DNA of 64,000 nt from Marinomonas primoryensis (GTDB lineage: Bacteria > Pseudomonadota > Gammaproteobacteria > Pseudomonadales > Marinomonadaceae), in assembly GCF_013372285.1 (NCBI RefSeq), contig NZ_CP054301.1:3807501-3871500 (forward strand), read 5' to 3'. Position 1 is the stretch's first letter, and each line of letters begins with the position of its first letter. The translations under genes were made by a program, and so were the position numbers. Shown one piece after another: positions 42,375 to 56,009 of the stretch. Below the pieces are notes generated by a model. That model did no database searches and was not told the origin of the DNA. It worked only from the letters and a program-made list of their open reading frames with translations.

Positions 42375-44468
42375 TTAATCTTCATTTTTGATGATCGCGT
42401 CTGCCACACTAGCCGGTGCTTCAGCGTATTTCTCAAACTCCATTGCATAACTTGCACGCCCTTGCGACAAGCTGCGCACGTCAGTTGCATATCCAAACAT
42501 TTCCCCAAGAGGAACTTCAGCTCGAATAATCTTCCCTGACGGGGAATCGTCCATCCCCTGAACAATACCTCGACGACGATTCAGGTCTCCCATCACATCC
42601 CCCATGTATTCTTCAGGAGTTACAACTTCCACTTTCATTACAGGTTCAAGAACACAGGGATCAGCATCAGCCGCCCCCTTTCTCAGCCCCTGAGAAGCTG
42701 CAATTTTAAAGGCCATTTCATTAGAGTCAACATCATGGAATGAACCATCGAACAACACAACCTTGATACCCAACAAAGGATACCCAGCAATTACGCCGTT
42801 CTTCATCTGCTCCGAAACACCCTTCTCTATTGCAGGGATGTATTCTTTAGGAATAGCACCACCAACAATCTCGTTGACAAACTCGAGCCCATCTTTATCA
42901 GTTGGAATCAATTTCATCACGACGTGACCGTATTGACCACGACCACCGGATTGACGCACAAATTTGTGATTAACCACCACCTCTTTGCGAATTTTTTCCC
43001 GATAGGAAACCTGAGGCTTACCAATGTTTGCCTCCACCTTAAACTCGCGACGCATACGATCAACAAGTATATCAAGATGCAGCTCACCCATACCGGAAAT
43101 AATTGTTTGACCCGTCTCTTCATGTGTTTCCACCCGAAAAGAAGGATCTTCTTGCGCCAACTTACCCAGCGCAACACCCATTTTATCCTGATCGGCCTGA
43201 GATCTAGGCTCAACCGCAACAGATATCACAGGCTCTGGAAATTCCATACGCTCCAGTACAACAACATCACTCATATCACAAAGCGTATCACCCGTAGTTA
43301 CATACTTCATACCTACAGCAGCGGCAATATCGCCCGCAAAAACTTCTTTGATTTCTTCGCGATTATTAGCGTGCATCTGAACCATTCGACCAATGCGCTC
43401 ACGCTTCTGCTTAACAGAATTATAAACAGCATCACCAGAACGTAACATCCCAGAGTACACGCGAATGAATGTCAATGTACCTACAAATGGATCTGTTGCT
43501 ATCTTGAAAGCCAGCGCAGAGAACGGAGCCTCATCACTAGCAACTCGATTAACAACCGTTTCACCATCCTCAAGCGTACCCTCTATCGCCTTAACTTCAA
43601 GCGGAGAAGGTAAATATTCAATAACAGCATCCAAAACCGCTTGCACACCTTTATTTTTAAAGGCTGAACCGCACATCACCAAGACAATTTCATTAGCTAA
43701 TGTACGAGCTCGCAGACCGCTTTTAATATCGTCAACAGACAGTTCACCTTCTTCAAGGTACTTATCCGTCAGCTCATCATTCGCTTCCGCTGCCGCCTCA
43801 ACCATTTGCTCACGCAACTCTAACGCACCATCAAGCAAATCTGCGGGAACATCCTCTAAAGAGAAAGTCATCCCCTGATCTTCTTCATTCCACATCACAG
43901 CTTTCATCAACATCAAATCAATCACGCCCCTGAAGTCTTCTTCAGCGCCGATATTCATTTGAATTGGGATAGCGTTCGCACCAAGACGAGTTTTTAACTG
44001 ACGCACAACCCACAAATAATCAGCCCCTGTACGGTCCATCTTATTGACGAACACCATACGAGGAACTTCATACTTGTTTGCTTGACGCCAAACCGTCTCA
44101 GTTTGAGGCTGCACACCCGAAGAACCACAAAGCACAACAACAGCACCATCCAGAACACGCAAAGAACGCTCTACTTCAATAGTAAAATCTACGTGCCCAG
44201 GCGTATCAATAATATTAATACGGTGATGCTCAAACTGTTTATTCATCCCACTCCAGAAGCAAGTTGTTGCTGCTGAAGTTATCGTAATACCGCGCTCTTG
44301 CTCTTGCTCCATCCAGTCCATTGTTGCCGCACCATCGTGCACTTCACCAATTTTATGAGACAGACCAGTATAGAAAAGAACGCGTTCAGTCGTCGTCGTT
44401 TTACCTGCATCAACATGCGCAACAATACCGATGTTACGGTAACGGTTGATAGGTGTTTTACGTGCCAC
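42375..44468 (-). CDS. fusA: Elongation factor G
   Basis: EF-G drives translocation and, with RRF, ribosome recycling. The 697-residue protein has [13 protein letters not shown] near residue 18, DTPGHVDFT and NKMDRTGAD in the G domain, and domains II-V with GMGELHLDI. The position between rpsG and tuf marks it as the primary str-operon EF-G. Confidence 0.99.
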   Translation of the reverse strand: MARKTPINRYRNIGIVAHVDAGKTTTTERVLFYTGLSHKIGEVHDGAATMDWMEQEQERGITITSAATTCFWSGMNKQFEHHRINIIDTPGHVDFTIEVERSLRVLDGAVVVLCGSSGVQPQTETVWRQANKYEVPRMVFVNKMDRTGADYLWVVRQLKTRLGANAIPIQMNIGAEEDFRGVIDLMLMKAVMWNEEDQGMTFSLEDVPADLLDGALELREQMVEAAAEANDELTDKYLEEGELSVDDIKSGLRARTLANEIVLVMCGSAFKNKGVQAVLDAVIEYLPSPLEVKAIEGTLEDGETVVNRVASDEAPFSALAFKIATDPFVGTLTFIRVYSGMLRSGDAVYNSVKQKRERIGRMVQMHANNREEIKEVFAGDIAAAVGMKYVTTGDTLCDMSDVVVLERMEFPEPVISVAVEPRSQADQDKMGVALGKLAQEDPSFRVETHEETGQTIISGMGELHLDILVDRMRREFKVEANIGKPQVSYREKIRKEVVVNHKFVRQSGGRGQYGHVVMKLIPTDKDGLEFVNEIVGGAIPKEYIPAIEKGVSEQMKNGVIAGYPLLGIKVVLFDGSFHDVDSNEMAFKIAASQGLRKGAADADPCVLEPVMKVEVVTPEEYMGDVMGDLNRRRGIVQGMDDSPSGKIIRAEVPLGEMFGYATDVRSLSQGRASYAMEFEKYAEAPASVADAIIKNED

Positions 44469-44489
44469 TGTGTATCCTTCTCCGGATAA

Positions 44490-44963
44490 TTAGAAACGGT
44501 AGTGAGAGAATGCTTTGTTAGCTTCTGCCATGCGATGAACGTCTTCACGTTTCTTAACAGCAGAACCTTTATTTTCAGCAGCATCTAGAATCTCGCCTGC
44601 AAGACGTAGAGCCATGGATTTTTCACCACGCTTACGAGAAGCATCAACCAACCAACGCATAGACAATGCTGCGCGACGAACTGGGCGTACTTCAACAGGG
44701 ACCTGATAAGTCGCACCACCAACACGGCGAGATTTAACCTCGACCATTGGCTGGATAGACTCTAGCGCTTTTTCAAAGATAGCCATTGGCTCATCTGTTT
44801 TAGCACGCGTTGCAACAGTATTTAGTGCATTATAAACAATGCTCTCTGCAACAGATTTCTTACCACTAACCATTACATGGTTGATAAATTTAGCGAGAAG
44901 TTGGCTTCCGTGTTTAGGATCCGGAAGGATTTCACGCTTAGCGACGACGCGTCTTCTAGGCAT
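44490..44963 (-). CDS. rpsG: 30S ribosomal protein S7
   Basis: S7 organises the 30S head and in E. coli represses the str operon from a site between rpsL and rpsG. The 157 aa protein has [20 protein letters not shown] and the [16 protein letters not shown] hairpin. A 99-base gap separates it from rpsL, enough for such a site, but I did not identify one. Confidence 0.98.
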   Translation of the reverse strand: MPRRRVVAKREILPDPKHGSQLLAKFINHVMVSGKKSVAESIVYNALNTVATRAKTDEPMAIFEKALESIQPMVEVKSRRVGGATYQVPVEVRPVRRAALSMRWLVDASRKRGEKSMALRLAGEILDAAENKGSAVKKREDVHRMAEANKAFSHYRF

Positions 44964-45062
44964 AGCTATATCCTCTTCAGGTTCGCCCGAGACAATGCAA
45001 TTATTGCTCGGCCTTACTGTATTAAAAAATTATTTCTAAACGATAAATTAAGTAGCGTTAGC

Positions 45063-45522
<460 letters not shown>

Positions 45523-45523
45523 T

Positions 45524-45552
45524 AGGGAGGCGACTAAAAAACCACCTCCCTT
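45524..45552 (-). terminator. Possible weak terminator after rpoC
   Basis: GGGAGG at 45525-45530 pairs with CCTCCC at 45545-45550 across a 14-base loop. The T run in the minus strand lies within the loop rather than after the stem, so termination would be weak. It may mark the end of the rplKAJL-rpoBC transcript. Confidence 0.35.
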
Positions 45553-45571
45553 GCGATTTAGCAGCAAATAA

Positions 45572-48500
45572 CTAGTCTTTCAGTGCTGCACTTAGCGCTT
45601 CTTCTACATCAGAGGCACTAATTGTTGCACTTCCTTCCTTCGCTGCTTGCGCAAGCTCTTTTTTACGCTTGCGCTCATTGTGGTAAGCCAAACCTGTACC
45701 AGCTGGTATCAAGCGACCTACAACAACGTTTTCTTTCAAGCCACGTAAGTGATCTTTTTTACCAGTTACCGCACCTTCCGTTAAGACTCGAGTTGTCTCT
45801 TGGAATGACGCCGCCGATATAAAGGACTCAGTCGCCAAAGAAGCTTTCGTGATACCTAGAAGTACACGTTCGTACTTCGCAGGGAATTTACCTTCGTTTT
45901 CTGCTTTTTCATTCGCATCCAACAACTTAGTAAATTCAACCTGATCACCTTGGATAAGATCTGTATCGCCAGACTCACCAACATCTACTTTACGTAACAT
46001 CTGGTTAACGATAACTTCAATGTGCTTATCGTTAATCACAACGCCTTGCAAGCGATAGACTTCTTGCACTTCATTGGTGATGTAATCAGCCAAAGCTTCT
46101 ACACCCTGAAGACGCAAGATATCATGAGGGCTCAAAGGACCATCGGCGATCACTTCACCTTTTGCCACTTCTTCACCATCAAAGATGTTAATTTGACGCC
46201 ACTTAGGAATCAATGTCTCAATTGGATCACTACCATCTTGTGGTGTGATAACCAAACGGATCTTACCTTTTGTCTCTTTACCAAAGCTCACTACACCCGT
46301 TGTTTCTGCCATAACTGCAGGATCTTTCGGACGGCGCGCTTCAAATAGGTCAGCCACTCGCGGCAGACCACCGGTAATATCTTTGTTACCAATCGATTCT
46401 TGAGGAATACGAGCAAGAACCTCACCAGACTTCACTGTTGCACCGTGATCCAAACTCAATAGAGCTTTTTCAGGCAACATGTATTGTACAGGAGAGTCTG
46501 TACCCGGAATTAATACAGGATTTCCTTCCGCATCAACAACCGCAATCATTGGGCGTAGATCTTTACCCGCTGATGGACGATCACGCACTTCCAAGATTTC
46601 AATGGTTGTCAGGCCGGTCATTTCGTCAGATTGGCGACGAATCGTCACGTTTTCTTCCATACCACTAAACTCAAGACGACCTTCCATCTCAGATACGATT
46701 GGGTGTGTATGTGGATCCCAGTTTGCTACGATTTGACCCGCAGTTACTTTATCACCTTCACGCACACTTAACACCGCACCATAAGGAAGCTTATAACGTT
46801 CTTTCTCACGACCCGCTTCATCAGCAATTGCCAACTCAGAAGAACGAGACGCAACAACCAAATGACCAGTATGACGCTCAATACTCTTCATTTTATTAAA
46901 ACGAACGGTACCAGCACTCTTAACTTGAACACTATCTACTGCAGACGCTCGAGATGCCGCACCACCGATGTGGAAAGTACGCATCGTCAACTGAGTACCT
47001 GGCTCGCCAATGGATTGTGCTGCCACAACACCAATTGCTTCACCAATATTCACTTGATGACCACGAGCCAAATCACGACCGTAACACTTAGCACATACAC
47101 CATGTCGTGTATTACATGTGATTACAGAGCGAATGAGCATTTCATCAATACCCGCCGCTTCGATCGTACGAACATTATGCTCATCAATCAAAACGCCAGC
47201 AGGAAGGATTTCGTTGCCTTTTGCATCAATCACATCTTGGGCAATGACACGACCCAATACACGATGACCCAAAGGAACAACAACATCACCACCTTCAATC
47301 ATAGCCGCCACAGTAATACCGTTAGTGGAACCACAATCTACTTCAGTGATAACCAAATCCTGAGCAACATCAACAAGACGACGCGTCAAATAACCAGAGT
47401 TAGCCGTTTTCAAAGCCGTATCAGCAAGACCCTTACGAGCACCGTGTGTAGAGGTAAAGTACTGAAGTACTGATAGACCTTCACGGAAGTTCGCAGTGAT
47501 CGGTGTTTCGATGATCGAACCATCTGGTTTCGCCATCAAACCACGCATACCACCCAACTGACGCATCTGAGCCACACTACCACGGGCACCAGAATCAGCC
47601 ATCATATAAACCGAGTTAAAGGATTGTTGATCTACCGTTTCACCCGCTTTATTGACTGTCGTTTCTTTTGCTAAGTTTTTCATCATTGCTTCAGTAACGG
47701 TTTCGTTAGTACGAGACCATAAATCGATTACCTTGTTGTACTTCTCGCCTTGCGTTACAAGACCATCCGCGTATTGGTATTCGATTTCTTTTACTTCCGC
47801 TTCTGCTTTAGCAATGATTGCCGCTTTTTCTGGCGGAATAACAAAGTCATCCACACCAACAGAACAGCCTGAATAGGTTGCATAAGCAAAGCCCATATAC
47901 ATCAGCTGATCAGCAAAAATACAGCTCTCTTTCAAGCCTACTTTACGATAACACTCATTAATCAGGTTAGAGATCGCCTTTTTCTTCATGCTTTGGTTAA
48001 CAACAGAGAAAGGGAGACCATCTGGTACGATATCAAATAAAAGAGCACGACCGACTGTGGTGTCTGCGATGAAAGTAGAAGGTACCTTATCGCCATCAAG
48101 AGTCGTATCAACTTGGCTGATACGCACTTTTACTTTAGCGTGCAATTCAACCTGTTTCGCACCAAACGCACGATGCACTTCTTTGATGTCAGCAAACGCC
48201 ATGCCTTCACCTTTAGCATTGATTTTCTCACGAGTCATGTAATACAGACCCAATACAACGTCCTGAGAAGGCACAATGATAGGCTCGCCGTTTGCAGGCG
48301 ATAGAATGTTGTTCGTAGACATCATCAAAGCTCGGGCTTCAAGCTGAGCTTCAATTGTCAACGGAACGTGGACCGCCATTTGGTCACCATCGAAATCGGC
48401 GTTGTAAGCCGCACACACAAGTGGGTGCAACTGAATCGCTTTACCTTCGATCAACATAGGCTCAAACGCTTGGATACCCAAACGGTGAAGTGTTGGCGCA

Positions 48501-49774
48501 CGGTTCAACATCACTGGATGTTCGCGAATAACCTCTTCAAGGATATCCCACACTTCAGGCGTTTCACGCTCAACCATTTTCTTCGCTGCTTTGATTGTCG
48601 TCGCCATGCCACGAAGCTCAAGCTTAGAAAAAATGAATGGCTTGAATAGCTCAAGTGCCATTTTCTTAGGCAGACCACACTGATGCAAACGCAGTGACGG
48701 ACCTACTGTTATTACCGAACGACCAGAGTAATCAACACGCTTACCTAGCAAGTTCTGACGGAAACGACCTTGTTTACCTTTGATCATATCAGCCAAAGAT
48801 TTCAAAGGACGCTTATTAGAACCGGTAATTGCACGACCACGACGACCATTATCAAGCAAGGCATCAACAGATTCTTGCAACATACGTTTTTCGTTACGTA
48901 CGATGATATCTGGAGCAGACAGCTCTAGTAGTCGTTTTAGACGGTTGTTACGGTTAATCACACGACGGTAAAGATCGTTCAAATCAGACGTCGCGAAACG
49001 GCCACCTTCAAGAGGCACCAACGGACGAAGATCTGGCGGAAGCACTGGCAACACATCCAGCACCATCCACTCAGGGCTGTTGCCTGAATGAAAAAATGCC
49101 TCAATTAACTTAAGACGCTTAGACAGCTTCTTAATACGAGTTTCGGAATTTGTACTGTTCAGCTCTTCACGCATGCTGTTGATTTCTACAGGCATATCTA
49201 AATCACGAAGTAACATCTGAACCGCTTCAGCACCCATGCGGGCATCGAATTCGTCACCGAACTCTTCTAGCGCTTCAAAGTATTGCTCGTCATTCATCAA
49301 TTGCCCTTTATCAAGCGTCGTCATACCTGGGTCAATCACGATGAAAGACTCAAAGTACAAAACACGCTCAATATCACGCAATGTCATATCCATGATAAGA
49401 CCAATACGTGACGGAAGAGATTTCAAAAACCAAATGTGAGCAACAGGTGATGCAAGCTCGATATGACCCATGCGTTCACGACGCACTTTAGACAGAGCCA
49501 CTTCAACGCCACATTTCTCACAAATAACACCGCGGTGTTTTAAACGCTTATATTTACCACACAAGCACTCATAGTCCTTGATAGGACCAAAGATTTTGGC
49601 ACAAAACAAACCGTCACGTTCTGGTTTGAACGTACGATAGTTAATGGTTTCCGGTTTTTTAACTTCACCGTAAGACCATGAACGAATCATATCTGGTGAC
49701 GCCAAGCCGATACGGATCGTATCAAACTCGTCAGATTGTCCTTGTGATTTTAGAAGACCTAATAAGTCTTTCAT
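45572..49774 (-). CDS. rpoC: RNA polymerase beta' subunit
   Basis: Beta' holds the catalytic Mg ions. The start [12 protein letters not shown] gives 1400 aa (E. coli 1407). The zinc ribbon [20 protein letters not shown] is near residue 70 and the invariant [12 protein letters not shown] near 460. The second zinc site [16 protein letters not shown] is near 890. The in-frame upstream GTG/ATG at 49789 is not supported. It follows rpoB across a hairpin. Confidence 0.99.
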   Translation of the reverse strand: MKDLLGLLKSQGQSDEFDTIRIGLASPDMIRSWSYGEVKKPETINYRTFKPERDGLFCAKIFGPIKDYECLCGKYKRLKHRGVICEKCGVEVALSKVRRERMGHIELASPVAHIWFLKSLPSRIGLIMDMTLRDIERVLYFESFIVIDPGMTTLDKGQLMNDEQYFEALEEFGDEFDARMGAEAVQMLLRDLDMPVEINSMREELNSTNSETRIKKLSKRLKLIEAFFHSGNSPEWMVLDVLPVLPPDLRPLVPLEGGRFATSDLNDLYRRVINRNNRLKRLLELSAPDIIVRNEKRMLQESVDALLDNGRRGRAITGSNKRPLKSLADMIKGKQGRFRQNLLGKRVDYSGRSVITVGPSLRLHQCGLPKKMALELFKPFIFSKLELRGMATTIKAAKKMVERETPEVWDILEEVIREHPVMLNRAPTLHRLGIQAFEPMLIEGKAIQLHPLVCAAYNADFDGDQMAVHVPLTIEAQLEARALMMSTNNILSPANGEPIIVPSQDVVLGLYYMTREKINAKGEGMAFADIKEVHRAFGAKQVELHAKVKVRISQVDTTLDGDKVPSTFIADTTVGRALLFDIVPDGLPFSVVNQSMKKKAISNLINECYRKVGLKESCIFADQLMYMGFAYATYSGCSVGVDDFVIPPEKAAIIAKAEAEVKEIEYQYADGLVTQGEKYNKVIDLWSRTNETVTEAMMKNLAKETTVNKAGETVDQQSFNSVYMMADSGARGSVAQMRQLGGMRGLMAKPDGSIIETPITANFREGLSVLQYFTSTHGARKGLADTALKTANSGYLTRRLVDVAQDLVITEVDCGSTNGITVAAMIEGGDVVVPLGHRVLGRVIAQDVIDAKGNEILPAGVLIDEHNVRTIEAAGIDEMLIRSVITCNTRHGVCAKCYGRDLARGHQVNIGEAIGVVAAQSIGEPGTQLTMRTFHIGGAASRASAVDSVQVKSAGTVRFNKMKSIERHTGHLVVASRSSELAIADEAGREKERYKLPYGAVLSVREGDKVTAGQIVANWDPHTHPIVSEMEGRLEFSGMEENVTIRRQSDEMTGLTTIEILEVRDRPSAGKDLRPMIAVVDAEGNPVLIPGTDSPVQYMLPEKALLSLDHGATVKSGEVLARIPQESIGNKDITGGLPRVADLFEARRPKDPAVMAETTGVVSFGKETKGKIRLVITPQDGSDPIETLIPKWRQINIFDGEEVAKGEVIADGPLSPHDILRLQGVEALADYITNEVQEVYRLQGVVINDKHIEVIVNQMLRKVDVGESGDTDLIQGDQVEFTKLLDANEKAENEGKFPAKYERVLLGITKASLATESFISAASFQETTRVLTEGAVTGKKDHLRGLKENVVVGRLIPAGTGLAYHNERKRKKELAQAAKEGSATISASDVEEALSAALKD

Positions 49775-49799
49775 GTGTATTCGCCCCACTCGTAAGGCC

Positions 49800-49816
49800 G
49801 GGGAGTCTTGCTCCCC
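49800..49816 (-). other. Hairpin between rpoB and rpoC
   Basis: GGGGAG, a five-base loop and CTCCCC form a perfect six-pair GC-rich stem in the 65-base gap, just before the rpoC ribosome site. No T tract follows. It may be an mRNA processing or stability element; this is inference. Confidence 0.6.
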
Positions 49817-49839
49817 AGCAGGTCAAATGTGATTCGTGC

Positions 49840-52800
49840 TTATTCGGTTTCCAGCTCGATATCGATACCAAGAGAACGAATCTCTTTCACCAATACGTTG
49901 AAGGACTCAGGCATTCCAGGTTCCATTCTGTGATCACCATCGACGATGTTTTTATACATCTTCGTACGGCCATTCACATCATCAGATTTCACAGTCAACA
50001 TTTCTTGAAGAGTGTAAGCGGCACCGTATGCTTCTAGCGCCCATACTTCCATCTCACCGAAACGCTGCCCACCAAACTGAGCTTTACCACCCAACGGCTG
50101 TTGAGTAACCAAGCTGTAAGAACCAGTAGAACGTGCGTGCATTTTGTCGTCAACCAAGTGGTTCAACTTCAACATGTACATGTAACCGACGGTTACAGGT
50201 CGCTCGAAAGCATCACCAGTACGGCCGTTAAACAATTTAACTTGACCGCTTTCGTTGATTCCAGCTAAGCGCAACATCCGCTTGATTTCAGACTCTTTTG
50301 CACCATCAAAGGCACCAGACGCCATTGGCACGCCACCTGTTAAGTTTGACGCCAAGGTTAAAATTTCTTCGTCTGTAAAGCTGTCTAAATCTTCCGTACG
50401 TGCACAACGCAAATCGCCTTCGTAACCATTGTAAATTTCATCAAGGAAGCTTCGCAGTTCTGCAACGGCTTCTGCTTTCTCGCGCTCTACAATAAGCATT
50501 TCGTTGATCTTACGACCCAAGCCTTTAGACGCCGCACCTAAGTGAGTTTCCAAAACCTGACCAACGTTCATACGCGATGGAACACCCAACGGGTTCAATA
50601 CGATATCAACTGGATCACCGTTTTCATCGTACGGCATGTCTTCCACTGGCATGATCTTAGAGATGACACCTTTGTTACCATGACGACCAGCCATCTTATC
50701 ACCAGGCTGAATACGACGCTTGATAGCAACATACACTTTAACGATCTTAAGAACGCCAGGTGCCAAGTCATCACCAGTTTGAACTTTACGTTTTTTATCT
50801 TCGAATTTAGCATCAAGCTCTTTACGGCGCTCAATCAAAGCGATTTGTGCTTTTTCAAGCTGATCACTCGCTTCTTCATTAGCAACACGAATCTTAAACC
50901 ACTCTGGGTGATCTAAATTAGATAAGTATTCTTCCGTAATAATCGCGTTTCGAGCTAAACCAGGACCGCCTTCCGCTTGCTGACCAACGAGTGTTTCAGC
51001 CAAACGTTCGAACGTCGCTTTTTCAACAATACGAAACTCTTCGTTCAAGTCCTTACGAACCTGATCAAGTTGCGATTTTTCAATAAACTTAGCACGATCA
51101 TCTTTTTCAATACCATCACGAGTAAAGACTTGCACATCGATAACTGTACCGCGTGTACCTGTCTTAACGCGCTGAGACGTGTCTTTCACGTCAGACGCTT
51201 TCTCACCAAAGATAGCTCGCAAAAGCTTCTCTTCAGGCGTCAGCTGAGTTTCACCTTTAGGTGTTACTTTACCAACTAGAATATCACCTGGTTCTACTTC
51301 AGCACCGATGTAAACGATACCGGATTGATCCAGTTTAGAAAGCGCACCTTCACCGACGTTCGGGATATCAGAAGTGATTTCTTCTGGCCCAAGCTTCGTA
51401 TCACGAGCCACACATGTCAGCTCTTGAATATGAATGGAAGTGAAGCGATCTTCTTCGACAACACGCTCAGAGACTAGAATCGAGTCTTCGAAGTTGTAAC
51501 CATTCCAAGGCATGAAAGCGATACGCATGTTTTGACCAAGCGCCAAATCACCCATATCAACAGAAGGACCATCAGCCATAATATCGCCAGAGGCAACCTT
51601 CTCACCCTTCATCACCAAAGTGCGCTGGTTAATACATGTATTCTGGTTAGAGCGCACGTATTTAGTCAGGTTGTAGATATCCACACCTGCTTCACCAGCG
51701 ATAGTCTCTTCTGAGTTCACACGTACAACGATACGACTAGCATCAACAGACTCAATCACACCACCACGAGAAGCGACGATACAAACACCAGAGTCTTTAG
51801 CAACGTTTTTCTCCATGCCAGTACCAACAACAGGCTTATCTGCCTTAAGCGTCGGTACAGCCTGACGCTGCATGTTCGATCCCATCAAGGCACGGTTAGC
51901 ATCATCATGTTCAAGGAACGGTATCAAAGACGCCGCGACTGAAACAACCTGACGAGGAGACACGTCCATTAAATTTACTTTTTCTTTCGGAATCAAAGTG
52001 GTTTCGTGCATATGACGCACCTGAACCAACTCATCAACCAAACGGCCTTCGCTATCAACATTCGCTGACGCTTGAGCAATAACATATTTTGCTTCATCGA
52101 TCGCAGAGATATAAACGGTATCATCTGTCATCTTGCCATCAACAATTTTACGATAAGGCGTTTCCAAGAAGCCGTAGCTGTTGGTACGCGCGTAAGTTGA
52201 TAGCGAGTTAATCAAACCGATGTTTGGACCTTCCGGCGTTTCGATTGGACAAACACGACCATAGTGAGTGGCGTGTACGTCACGAACTTCAAAACCAGCA
52301 CGCTCACGCGTAAGACCGCCAGGCCCTAACGCTGAAACACGACGTTTGTGCGTCACTTCAGAAAGCGGATTATTTTGGTCCATAAACTGAGACAATTGGC
52401 TAGAACCAAAGAACTCTTTAATCGCAGCAGCAACAGGCTTCGCATTTAAAAGGTCTTGTGGCATTAGGCCATCAGCCTCCGCCATAGACAGACGCTCTTT
52501 CACTGCACGCTCGACACGCACAAGGCCAACTCGGAATTGGTTCTCAGCCATTTCGCCAACAGAACGAACTCGACGGTTACCCAAGTGATCGATATCATCA
52601 ACCATGCCATTACCATTACGGATATCCAGCAAGGTTCTTAGCACAGCAACGATGTCATCATTATTCAAAATGCCTGGGCCAGTATCTTCATCACGACCTA
52701 AGCGGCGGTTGAATTTCATTCGACCAACGCCCGATAGATCATAACGATCTTCCGTGAAAAACAGACCTTGAAATAGACCTTCAGCTGACTCTTTGGTTGG

Positions 52801-53940
52801 CGGCTCGCCAGGACGCATCATGCGATAAATTTCTACCAACGCTTCCAACTGATTACTCGTTGGGTCAATACGCAGCGTGTCAGAAATAAATGGACCGTTG
52901 TCCAAATCGTTCGTGTAAAGCGTATCCACTTCCGTGATCCCAGAAGCAACCAAGGCCTCTAGTAAATCAACAGATAGCTCAGTATTTGCTTCTGCAATCA
53001 ACTCACCCGTCGCAGGATGAACTAGGTTTTTAGCCGTTACTTTGCCAAGCATATATTCAAGCGGTACAGACAAACGCTCAAGGCCTGCTTTTTCCATCAC
53101 ACGAATGTGCTTAGCAGTTATGCGACGACCTTCTTCTACTATCAGTTCACCATTCGCATCAGCAATATTAAATAATGCCGTTTCACCACGCAGACGATTC
53201 GCAACCAGATCCATCTCAAAGCCATCACGCTTCAAGTAGAAACGGGTAGACTCAAAGAATGCATCGAGTATTTGCTCCGTTCCGTAGCCCAAAGCGCGCA
53301 ACAAAATAGTTGCCGGCAACTTACGACGACGGTCAATACGAACAAATACGCAATCCTTTGGATCAAACTCGAAATCCAACCAAGAACCACGGTAAGGAAT
53401 AATACGAGCAGAATGTAGTAATTTACCTGAAGAGTGAGTCTTACCACGATCGTGATCAAAAAACACACCAGGAGAGCGGTGTAATTGAGAAACGATAACA
53501 CGCTCAGTCCCATTAATTACAAAGGTACCATTATCTGTCATGAGCGGTATTTCACCCATGTAGACTTCTTGCTCGCGAATGTCTTTAATCGCTTTGTTAG
53601 AGGACTCTTTATCATAAATGATGAGTCGAACTTTAACGCGAAGAGGAGCCGCATAAGTAACACCGCGCAACTGACACTCTTTAACATCAAATACTGGTTT
53701 ACCTAAACGATAATCGACGTATTCAAGCGCCGCGCTACCAGAAAAGCTAACCATTGGAAAGACAGATTTAAAAGCCCCATGCAGACCTAATTCCCCACGC
53801 TCCGCAAGACTTTTGCCTTCTTGCAGAAAATTACGGTAGGATTCAAGCTGAATTGCCAGCAAGTATGGCACATCCAAAACGGGCGGCAGTTTACCGAAAT
53901 CCTTACGGATACGTTTTTTCTCAGTGTATGAGTAAGCCAT
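49840..53940 (-). CDS. rpoB: RNA polymerase beta subunit
   Basis: Beta forms the main part of the active-site cleft. The start [17 protein letters not shown] matches the family and gives 1366 aa (E. coli 1342). The rifampicin region reads [22 protein letters not shown]...SALGPGG with the usual sensitive residues (Q, D, H, S) all in place. The C-terminal [18 protein letters not shown] motif is present. It lies after rplL across an attenuator. Confidence 0.99.
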   Translation of the reverse strand: MAYSYTEKKRIRKDFGKLPPVLDVPYLLAIQLESYRNFLQEGKSLAERGELGLHGAFKSVFPMVSFSGSAALEYVDYRLGKPVFDVKECQLRGVTYAAPLRVKVRLIIYDKESSNKAIKDIREQEVYMGEIPLMTDNGTFVINGTERVIVSQLHRSPGVFFDHDRGKTHSSGKLLHSARIIPYRGSWLDFEFDPKDCVFVRIDRRRKLPATILLRALGYGTEQILDAFFESTRFYLKRDGFEMDLVANRLRGETALFNIADANGELIVEEGRRITAKHIRVMEKAGLERLSVPLEYMLGKVTAKNLVHPATGELIAEANTELSVDLLEALVASGITEVDTLYTNDLDNGPFISDTLRIDPTSNQLEALVEIYRMMRPGEPPTKESAEGLFQGLFFTEDRYDLSGVGRMKFNRRLGRDEDTGPGILNNDDIVAVLRTLLDIRNGNGMVDDIDHLGNRRVRSVGEMAENQFRVGLVRVERAVKERLSMAEADGLMPQDLLNAKPVAAAIKEFFGSSQLSQFMDQNNPLSEVTHKRRVSALGPGGLTRERAGFEVRDVHATHYGRVCPIETPEGPNIGLINSLSTYARTNSYGFLETPYRKIVDGKMTDDTVYISAIDEAKYVIAQASANVDSEGRLVDELVQVRHMHETTLIPKEKVNLMDVSPRQVVSVAASLIPFLEHDDANRALMGSNMQRQAVPTLKADKPVVGTGMEKNVAKDSGVCIVASRGGVIESVDASRIVVRVNSEETIAGEAGVDIYNLTKYVRSNQNTCINQRTLVMKGEKVASGDIMADGPSVDMGDLALGQNMRIAFMPWNGYNFEDSILVSERVVEEDRFTSIHIQELTCVARDTKLGPEEITSDIPNVGEGALSKLDQSGIVYIGAEVEPGDILVGKVTPKGETQLTPEEKLLRAIFGEKASDVKDTSQRVKTGTRGTVIDVQVFTRDGIEKDDRAKFIEKSQLDQVRKDLNEEFRIVEKATFERLAETLVGQQAEGGPGLARNAIITEEYLSNLDHPEWFKIRVANEEASDQLEKAQIALIERRKELDAKFEDKKRKVQTGDDLAPGVLKIVKVYVAIKRRIQPGDKMAGRHGNKGVISKIMPVEDMPYDENGDPVDIVLNPLGVPSRMNVGQVLETHLGAASKGLGRKINEMLIVEREKAEAVAELRSFLDEIYNGYEGDLRCARTEDLDSFTDEEILTLASNLTGGVPMASGAFDGAKESEIKRMLRLAGINESGQVKLFNGRTGDAFERPVTVGYMYMLKLNHLVDDKMHARSTGSYSLVTQQPLGGKAQFGGQRFGEMEVWALEAYGAAYTLQEMLTVKSDDVNGRTKMYKNIVDGDHRMEPGMPESFNVLVKEIRSLGIDIELETE

Positions 53941-54059
53941 CAGCATTCCCCAGCTTGTGCACATTGACGCAAAAGGCCCAAATCAGGCCTTACCATTTAT
54001 GGGAGCATTATCTCCCACTTGAAAAATTCTTTTAAGTTTTATTTGAGTTTTAGAAACCC

Positions 54060-54110
54060 AAAAAGGCCGGTGACAAAAAGTCACCAGCCATTTCGACTAT
54101 TGGTCGAAAT
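54060..54110 (-). terminator. Attenuator between rplL and rpoB
   Basis: On the minus strand GGCTGGTGAC, five Ts, GTCACCGGCC and then five Ts form a strong intrinsic terminator (54065-54089, tail 54060-54064). A second hairpin TTTCGAC/GTCGAAA (54091-54109) sits just upstream of it. In E. coli a terminator here lets only part of the transcripts enter rpoBC; the same role is inferred. Confidence 0.85.
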
Positions 54111-54128
54111 CTGGAAATACAAGTATCA

Positions 54129-54497
54129 TTACTTGACTTCGACAGATGCACCAGCTTCTTCAAGAGCTGCTTTAAGAGCGGCAGCATCTTCTTTAGAAAC
54201 GCCTTCTTTAACAGCCATTGGAGCGCCGTCAACGATAGCTTTAGCTTCTTTCAAGCCAAGGCCAGTCGCTGCACGAACAGCTTTGATTGCGTTAACTTTC
54301 TTATCGCCAGCGGCAGTAAGAATAACGTCAAATTCAGTTTGCTCTTCAGCAGCAGGACCAGCGTCAGCAGCAGGACCGGCAGCAGCAACAGCTGCAGTTA
54401 CACCGAATTTCTCTTCCATTGCTGAAATTAGTTCAACAACGTCCATTACAGACATTTCTGCTACTGCATTGATGATATCTTCTTTAGTTAGAGCCAT
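54129..54497 (-). CDS. rplL: 50S ribosomal protein L7/L12
   Basis: L7/L12 forms the flexible stalk that recruits translation factors. The 122 aa protein has an N-terminal dimer domain, an Ala/Gly-rich hinge ([15 protein letters not shown]) and the C-terminal domain [20 protein letters not shown]. The hinge is close to the usual length. Confidence 0.98.
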   Translation of the reverse strand: MALTKEDIINAVAEMSVMDVVELISAMEEKFGVTAAVAAAGPAADAGPAAEEQTEFDVILTAAGDKKVNAIKAVRAATGLGLKEAKAIVDGAPMAVKEGVSKEDAAALKAALEEAGASVEVK

Positions 54498-54574
54498 GAC
54501 TCAGATTCCTAGCATTCTTTCAAATCACCCGAAGGTGATAAAATTTTGTTTCAAAAAGTAGTGGGTAAATTGAA

Positions 54575-55075
54575 TTACGCCGCTTCTTGCTCTTTTTGAT
54601 CGCGAACTGCTGCAAGAGTACGTACAAACTTGCTTGTTGCGCCCTGCATTACACTCATCAGTTTCGCAATAGCTTCGTCGTATGTAGGCAGTGTTGCCAA
54701 ACGATCAATGTCGCCAGCTGGGATCAACTCACCGTTGAACGCCAACGCCTTCACTTCAAACTTGCTGTTCGCTTTCGCGAACGTTTTCAATAAACGAGCT
54801 GCCGCACCTGGGTGCTCGTTAGAGAAAGCGATCAACGTAGGACCAACAAAGCTCTCAGTTAGACATTCGAAGTCAGTGCCTTCAACTGCACGGCGAGCCA
54901 AAGTGTTACGTACTACACGTACATAAACACCCGCTTCACGCGCTTCTTTGCGTAGTGCTGTCATATTACTCACGGTAACACCGCGAGAATCAGCAACTAC
55001 TGCAGACAATGCAGTTTTAGCAGCTTCGCTAACTTCGGCGACAATGGCTTTTTTGTCTTCTAGACCTAATGCCAC
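54575..55075 (-). CDS. rplJ: 50S ribosomal protein L10
   Basis: L10 anchors L7/L12 dimers on 23S rRNA and represses its own message. The 166 aa protein has [21 protein letters not shown] and [14 protein letters not shown]. The C-terminal helix ([27 protein letters not shown] in part) binds L12 dimers. A 232-base untranslated region precedes it. Confidence 0.98.
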   Translation of the reverse strand: MALGLEDKKAIVAEVSEAAKTALSAVVADSRGVTVSNMTALRKEAREAGVYVRVVRNTLARRAVEGTDFECLTESFVGPTLIAFSNEHPGAAARLLKTFAKANSKFEVKALAFNGELIPAGDIDRLATLPTYDEAIAKLMSVMQGATSKFVRTLAAVRDQKEQEAA

Positions 55076-55193
55076 TGGTTTTCTCCTGGATTAGCAGGGA
55101 ATAAATTCCCCTATTTTTTACCAACTCTTCGATTACTCGAAGTACTTGCTGGTGAGTTAGATCCAGTAAATCTGAATCGGGCCACACCATCTG

Positions 55194-55245
55194 CGCAGGA
55201 CAAACATTTTTCAACGTTTCATTAAACCTTCAAGAGGTTCCTGCG
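55194..55245 (-). promoter_or_regulatory. Candidate L10 leader RNA element
   Basis: In the 232-base gap between rplA and rplJ the transcribed strand can pair CGCAGGA (55239-55245) with TCCTGCG (55194-55200), enclosing a small hairpin AACCT/AGGTT (55225-55239 region). A base-paired stem with an internal bulge just upstream of rplJ is the expected form of the L10 autoregulatory site. The role is inferred; no promoter was identified in this gap. Confidence 0.55.
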
Positions 55246-55307
55246 GTCTTTGACGGCCTGCTCAACAAACTAATGAAGACAGACCCCAAAGCGCATGATT
55301 CAAATAC

Positions 55308-56009
55308 TTACTTAGTAGAACTAAGTGTACCTAAATCAATTTGTAGACCAGGTCCCATTGTAGAGGACATAGTCACTTTTTTCATGTAGATACCTTTAGA
55401 AGAAGCAGGCTTAGCACGACGCAAGTCAGCCAAAAGTGCTTCAAGGTTTCCTTTGATAGCATCCGCAGCGAATTCAATAGAACCAACCGCCGCATGAATG
55501 ATACCATTTTTATCTGTACGGTAACGAGCTTGACCTGCTTTTGCATTTTTCACTGCAGTCGCAACATCAGGCGTTACTGTGCCAACTTTAGGGTTAGGCA
55601 TTAGACCACGTGGGCCTAAGATTTGACCAAGTTGACCAACGATTCGCATTGCATCTGGAGACGCAATAACCACGTCAAAATCTAGATTGCCAGCTTTAAC
55701 TTGCTCAGCTAAATCTTCAAAACCAACAATATCTGCACCGGCCTCTTTCGCAGCTTCAGCATTTGCACCTTGCGCAAACACAGCAACGCGAACATCTTTA
55801 CCAGCACCGTTAGGCAAAACTGTAGAACCACGCACAGCCTGATCAGACTTACGAGGATCAACGCCTAGATTAATAGATACATCGATAGACTCTTTGAACT
55901 TAACAGTAGAAAGCTCAGACAAAAGAGCAACAGCCTCTTCAACAGAGTACAACTTTGTCGCTTCTACTTTTTCCGCGATCAAACGAGCGCGTTTAGTTAA
56001 TTTAGCCAT
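55308..56009 (-). CDS. rplA: 50S ribosomal protein L1
   Basis: L1 forms the mobile stalk at the E site and in E. coli represses rplKA. The 233 aa protein (E. coli 234) has [21 protein letters not shown] and [15 protein letters not shown]. Its start adjoins the rplK stop (shared base at 56009). Confidence 0.98.
   Translation of the reverse strand: MAKLTKRARLIAEKVEATKLYSVEEAVALLSELSTVKFKESIDVSINLGVDPRKSDQAVRGSTVLPNGAGKDVRVAVFAQGANAEAAKEAGADIVGFEDLAEQVKAGNLDFDVVIASPDAMRIVGQLGQILGPRGLMPNPKVGTVTPDVATAVKNAKAGQARYRTDKNGIIHAAVGSIEFAADAIKGNLEALLADLRRAKPASSKGIYMKKVTMSSTMGPGLQIDLGTLSSTK

Noticed and set aside
42924..43445. 173-codon plus-strand frame
   Set aside because: Antisense to fusA, with composition of a shadow frame.
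46862..47473. 203-codon open frame on the plus strand
   Set aside because: It lies wholly antisense to rpoC, whose protein is full length; the product is Thr/Asn/His-rich with no recognisable fold.
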